Shown: positions 61,839 to 64,000 of the stretch, piece after piece | Layout of the letters: the number at the start of each line of letters is the position of its first letter | Numbering within the stretch: the stretch's first letter is position 1 | Origin: Flavobacterium restrictum | GTDB taxonomy: Bacteria; Bacteroidota; Bacteroidia; Flavobacteriales; Flavobacteriaceae | NCBI RefSeq assembly: GCF_007097245.1 | Contig: NZ_VJZT01000004.1 | Location: forward strand, 1-64,000 | Direction of reading: 5' to 3' | Length of the DNA stretch: 64,000 nt | Notes under the pieces: generated by a model | What the model saw: only the letters and a program-made list of their open reading frames with translations | Database searches by the model: none | What the model was told of the DNA's origin: nothing | Position numbers and translations under genes: made by a program

Positions 61839-62909
61839 TTAAATTGCTTTCTCCAAAGCTTGCATAACATCAACCAATACCTGCACACTTTCTAACGGAA
61901 GTGCGTTGTACATAGACGCTCTATAACCACCTACAGAACGGTGTCCTGGCAATCCTGAAATTCCTGCCGCTTTCCATAGGGCATCAAATATTGGTGCGTG
62001 TGCTTCGTCATTTAACAAGAACGTAGCATTCATATTAGATCGATCTTCCATCACTGAAGCACCTTTGAACAAAGGATTTCTATCTATTTCTGTGTAAAGC
62101 AATTCAGCTTTGGCATTGTTTATTTTCTCGATAGCAGCAATTCCGCCAAGGTTTTTTAACCATTGTAATGTCAACAATGAGGCATACACTGGGAAAACAG
62201 GTGGTGTATTGTACATACTTTCGGCTTTGATATGTTTGGCATAATCCAACATACTTGGAATTACACGTCCGTTTTTACCAAGAATTTCTTCTTTGATAAC
62301 CACTAATGTAGTTCCTGCAGGGCCCATATTTTTTTGAGCACCAGCATAAATAATATCAAATTTAGAAAAATCCAATACTCTTGAAAAAATGTCTGAACTC
62401 ATATCGCATACAATTGGCATATCAAGTGCTGGAAATTCCTTCATTTGAGTACCAAAAATAGTATTGTTGCTCGTACAGTGAAAGTAATCAGCATCGCTAG
62501 GTACTTCATATCCTTTTGGAATATGATTGTAATTAGATTCTTTTGAAGAGGCTACAATAACGGTATCGCCAAAAAATTTAGCTTCTTTTATAGCGGCACT
62601 TGCCCATGTTCCTGTGTCTAGATAAGCGGCTTTACCACCTTCTCTCATCAAATTATAAGGAGCCATCAAAAATTCTAAACTAGCGCCGCCAGCTAGAAAA
62701 AGTGCTTGGTATCCTTTGCCTTCTAATCCTAAAAGTTCAATTGCTAATGCTCTTGCTTCGTCCATAACAGCAACAAAATCTTTGCTTCTGTGCGATATTT
62801 CCAAAATAGACAATCCCGAATCATTAAAATTCAAAATGGCTTGTGCTGATTTTTCAAAAACTTCTTGTGGTAAAATACAAGGGCCTGCGCTGTAGTTGTG
62901 TTTTTTCAT
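61839..62909 (-). CDS. serC: Phosphoserine aminotransferase
   Basis: 356 residues from ATG 62909 (MKKHNYSAGPCILP); an ATG six codons upstream is less typical. PLP lysine in YAGAQKNMGPAG, substrate Arg in EISHRSKDF, and the C-terminal GHRSVGGYRASMYNA block. Converts 3-phosphohydroxypyruvate to phosphoserine. With serA it forms a serine-synthesis pair. Confidence 0.96.
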   Translation of the reverse strand: MKKHNYSAGPCILPQEVFEKSAQAILNFNDSGLSILEISHRSKDFVAVMDEARALAIELLGLEGKGYQALFLAGGASLEFLMAPYNLMREGGKAAYLDTGTWASAAIKEAKFFGDTVIVASSKESNYNHIPKGYEVPSDADYFHCTSNNTIFGTQMKEFPALDMPIVCDMSSDIFSRVLDFSKFDIIYAGAQKNMGPAGTTLVVIKEEILGKNGRVIPSMLDYAKHIKAESMYNTPPVFPVYASLLTLQWLKNLGGIAAIEKINNAKAELLYTEIDRNPLFKGASVMEDRSNMNATFLLNDEAHAPIFDALWKAAGISGLPGHRSVGGYRASMYNALPLESVQVLVDVMQALEKAI

Positions 62910-63000
62910 GGTGTAGTTGGTGTACAAAATTTTAAAAGTGCAAATTTCGGCAATAGGACTTTAAAAAGCGTTAAATAATTCGAAATAATTACACAACTTT

Positions 63001-64000
63001 TTACTTTATTGTTATTAAAAAACGAATTGTATCCACGTTATCGGCGTAATCCCCTAATTTAGGCTGTTGGGTTTGTCCAAAAGGAATACTGTTTTCGACA
63101 AGGTTATTACTTACAATACATTGAATTTGTTCGCCTTCGGATTGTAATCGGGTTTGCAAATCGGGCAGGTTTTCATAAAATTCATAAAATACACTCGAAA
63201 TGGGTGAACCATAGCTGGCATCTTCTTTTAGGGTCAAAAAACCATTGTCTAATAATTTGAAATTACTCATCAAGAAAACCGCTTTGTTGTAATCGTAATT
63301 ATTAGCATATTTTTCATAATGAATCACGTCTTGGTACTTGAAAATAGCTTCAAAAAAAGGCACAAAGGAATAGCCTTTTGGTACAAAAATTTTGGAAACA
63401 TTGCGGCATCCTAAACCAAAATACCGAAATATATCTTCGCCCAATGCAGCTAATTGTTCCGTAGTTTCCTGACCGTTTAATACCGCTATTGAATTCCTGT
63501 TTTTCCTGATAATACTGGGTTTGTCTTTGAAATAATAGTCAAAATAACGGGCGCTATTGTTGCTGCCTGTTGCAATAACGGCATCAAAATTTTCGAGTTT
63601 TCCCTCGACAAAAGTAATTTTATTAGCAAATTTAGGCTCGATTGCAATGATACATTTGGATAAAAAAGGCAATAAATGCTGGTCATTTGAGGATGTTTTT
63701 ACCAATACATTGTGTCCCGCAATTAAAACCGACAAAAAATCATGAAACCCTACTAATGGAATATTTCCAGCAAGAATCAAGGCTATATTTTTGGGCTGAA
63801 CGGCACTTAAATCGTAAGCTCCTACCCATTGATTCAAGTTATCCTCTGTTAATGCTTCTGACCAAGATTGAACAGAAAAATAGACTTGCTCGGGCGTGTA
63901 CCAGCCGTTATGTGATTGGGATAAATGGATTAGATTTTGGAATTCTTCAAAAAACACTTGAGACAAAGTCGGATTGAGCGGTCCTAAATCATTTTCTACA
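63001..64000 (-). CDS. Acyl-CoA reductase (LuxC-like), 5' end beyond window
   Basis: The frame is open to the right edge (…NDLGPLNPTLSQVFFEEF), so the true start lies outside; the TTG at 63966 is not needed as a start. About 333 residues visible. NIALILAGNIPLVGFHDF and LVKTSSNDQHLLPFL, the Cys region FGLGCRNVSKIFVPKG, and NSIAVL match LuxC-type acyl-CoA reductases (fatty aldehyde formation). It is 91 nt upstream of serC; this gene order with serC and serA is one I recognise from Flavobacteriaceae. Physiological substrate unknown. Confidence 0.88.
   Translation of the reverse strand, partial: VENDLGPLNPTLSQVFFEEFQNLIHLSQSHNGWYTPEQVYFSVQSWSEALTEDNLNQWVGAYDLSAVQPKNIALILAGNIPLVGFHDFLSVLIAGHNVLVKTSSNDQHLLPFLSKCIIAIEPKFANKITFVEGKLENFDAVIATGSNNSARYFDYYFKDKPSIIRKNRNSIAVLNGQETTEQLAALGEDIFRYFGLGCRNVSKIFVPKGYSFVPFFEAIFKYQDVIHYEKYANNYDYNKAVFLMSNFKLLDNGFLTLKEDASYGSPISSVFYEFYENLPDLQTRLQSEGEQIQCIVSNNLVENSIPFGQTQQPKLGDYADNVDTIRFLITIK

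Overview
The window looks like a chromosome segment of a Flavobacterium-type member of the Bacteroidetes (Flavobacteriaceae). It is AT-rich. Promoter-like sites have the form TTTG-N20-TAnnTTTG, which is the Bacteroidetes pattern. Shine-Dalgarno sites are not obvious. One very large secreted protein ends in a type IX secretion (T9SS) sorting domain, and several genes belong to families known mostly from this phylum (HYR-repeat exoproteins, DUF4838, small Flavobacteriaceae membrane proteins). I saw no rRNA, tRNA or CRISPR array.

Layout. 1-3899 (-) is the 5' part of a secreted M14 zinc carboxypeptidase whose C-terminal half is an array of near-identical 228-bp HYR repeats running off the left edge. 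4.7-9.1 kb is an accessory stretch: a small unknown protein, a UPF0175/DUF3368 toxin-antitoxin pair inside two ~350-bp direct repeats, an HTH regulator behind an array of AT-rich palindromes, a HigBA pair, heptanucleotide repeats and a tandem duplication. 9.4-14.8 kb (-) encodes an 1814-residue T9SS surface protein. uvrB follows, then a DUF433/DUF5615 pair, then lysA.

20.1-30.4 kb is a type I restriction-modification island lying between housekeeping genes (lysA on one side, gltDB on the other). Its order is hsdR, a four-helix-bundle gene, a tyrosine recombinase, a silent hsdS copy facing the other way, a Fic gene, an interrupted hsdS, rhuM and hsdM. The two hsdS copies share a 528-bp inverted repeat with one difference that I could find. 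Inversion of the 2176 bp between the arms would swap the second target-recognition domain. In the present orientation the hsdM-linked hsdS has a premature TAA at 27225-27223, beside the inner edge of its arm. The recombinase has His143 where family members have the first catalytic Arg. The locus therefore reads as a specificity switch caught in a broken or OFF state, or one that is decaying.

30.6-64 kb is mostly core: gltDB, sucC, selO, a dipeptide epimerase, an esterase, a TerB-like protein, a second M14 peptidase, PPK2, a DEAD-box helicase, a HEAT-protein/GT2/response-regulator operon, a DUF4838 protein, a histidine kinase with its response regulator, an ABC ATPase with a TIGR02757 protein, msrA, several small proteins, and an acyl-CoA reductase-serC-serA cluster that runs off the right edge.

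Limits: similarity was judged by eye. Start sites, promoters and hairpins are predictions. Repeat identities were read from the sequence and not computed.
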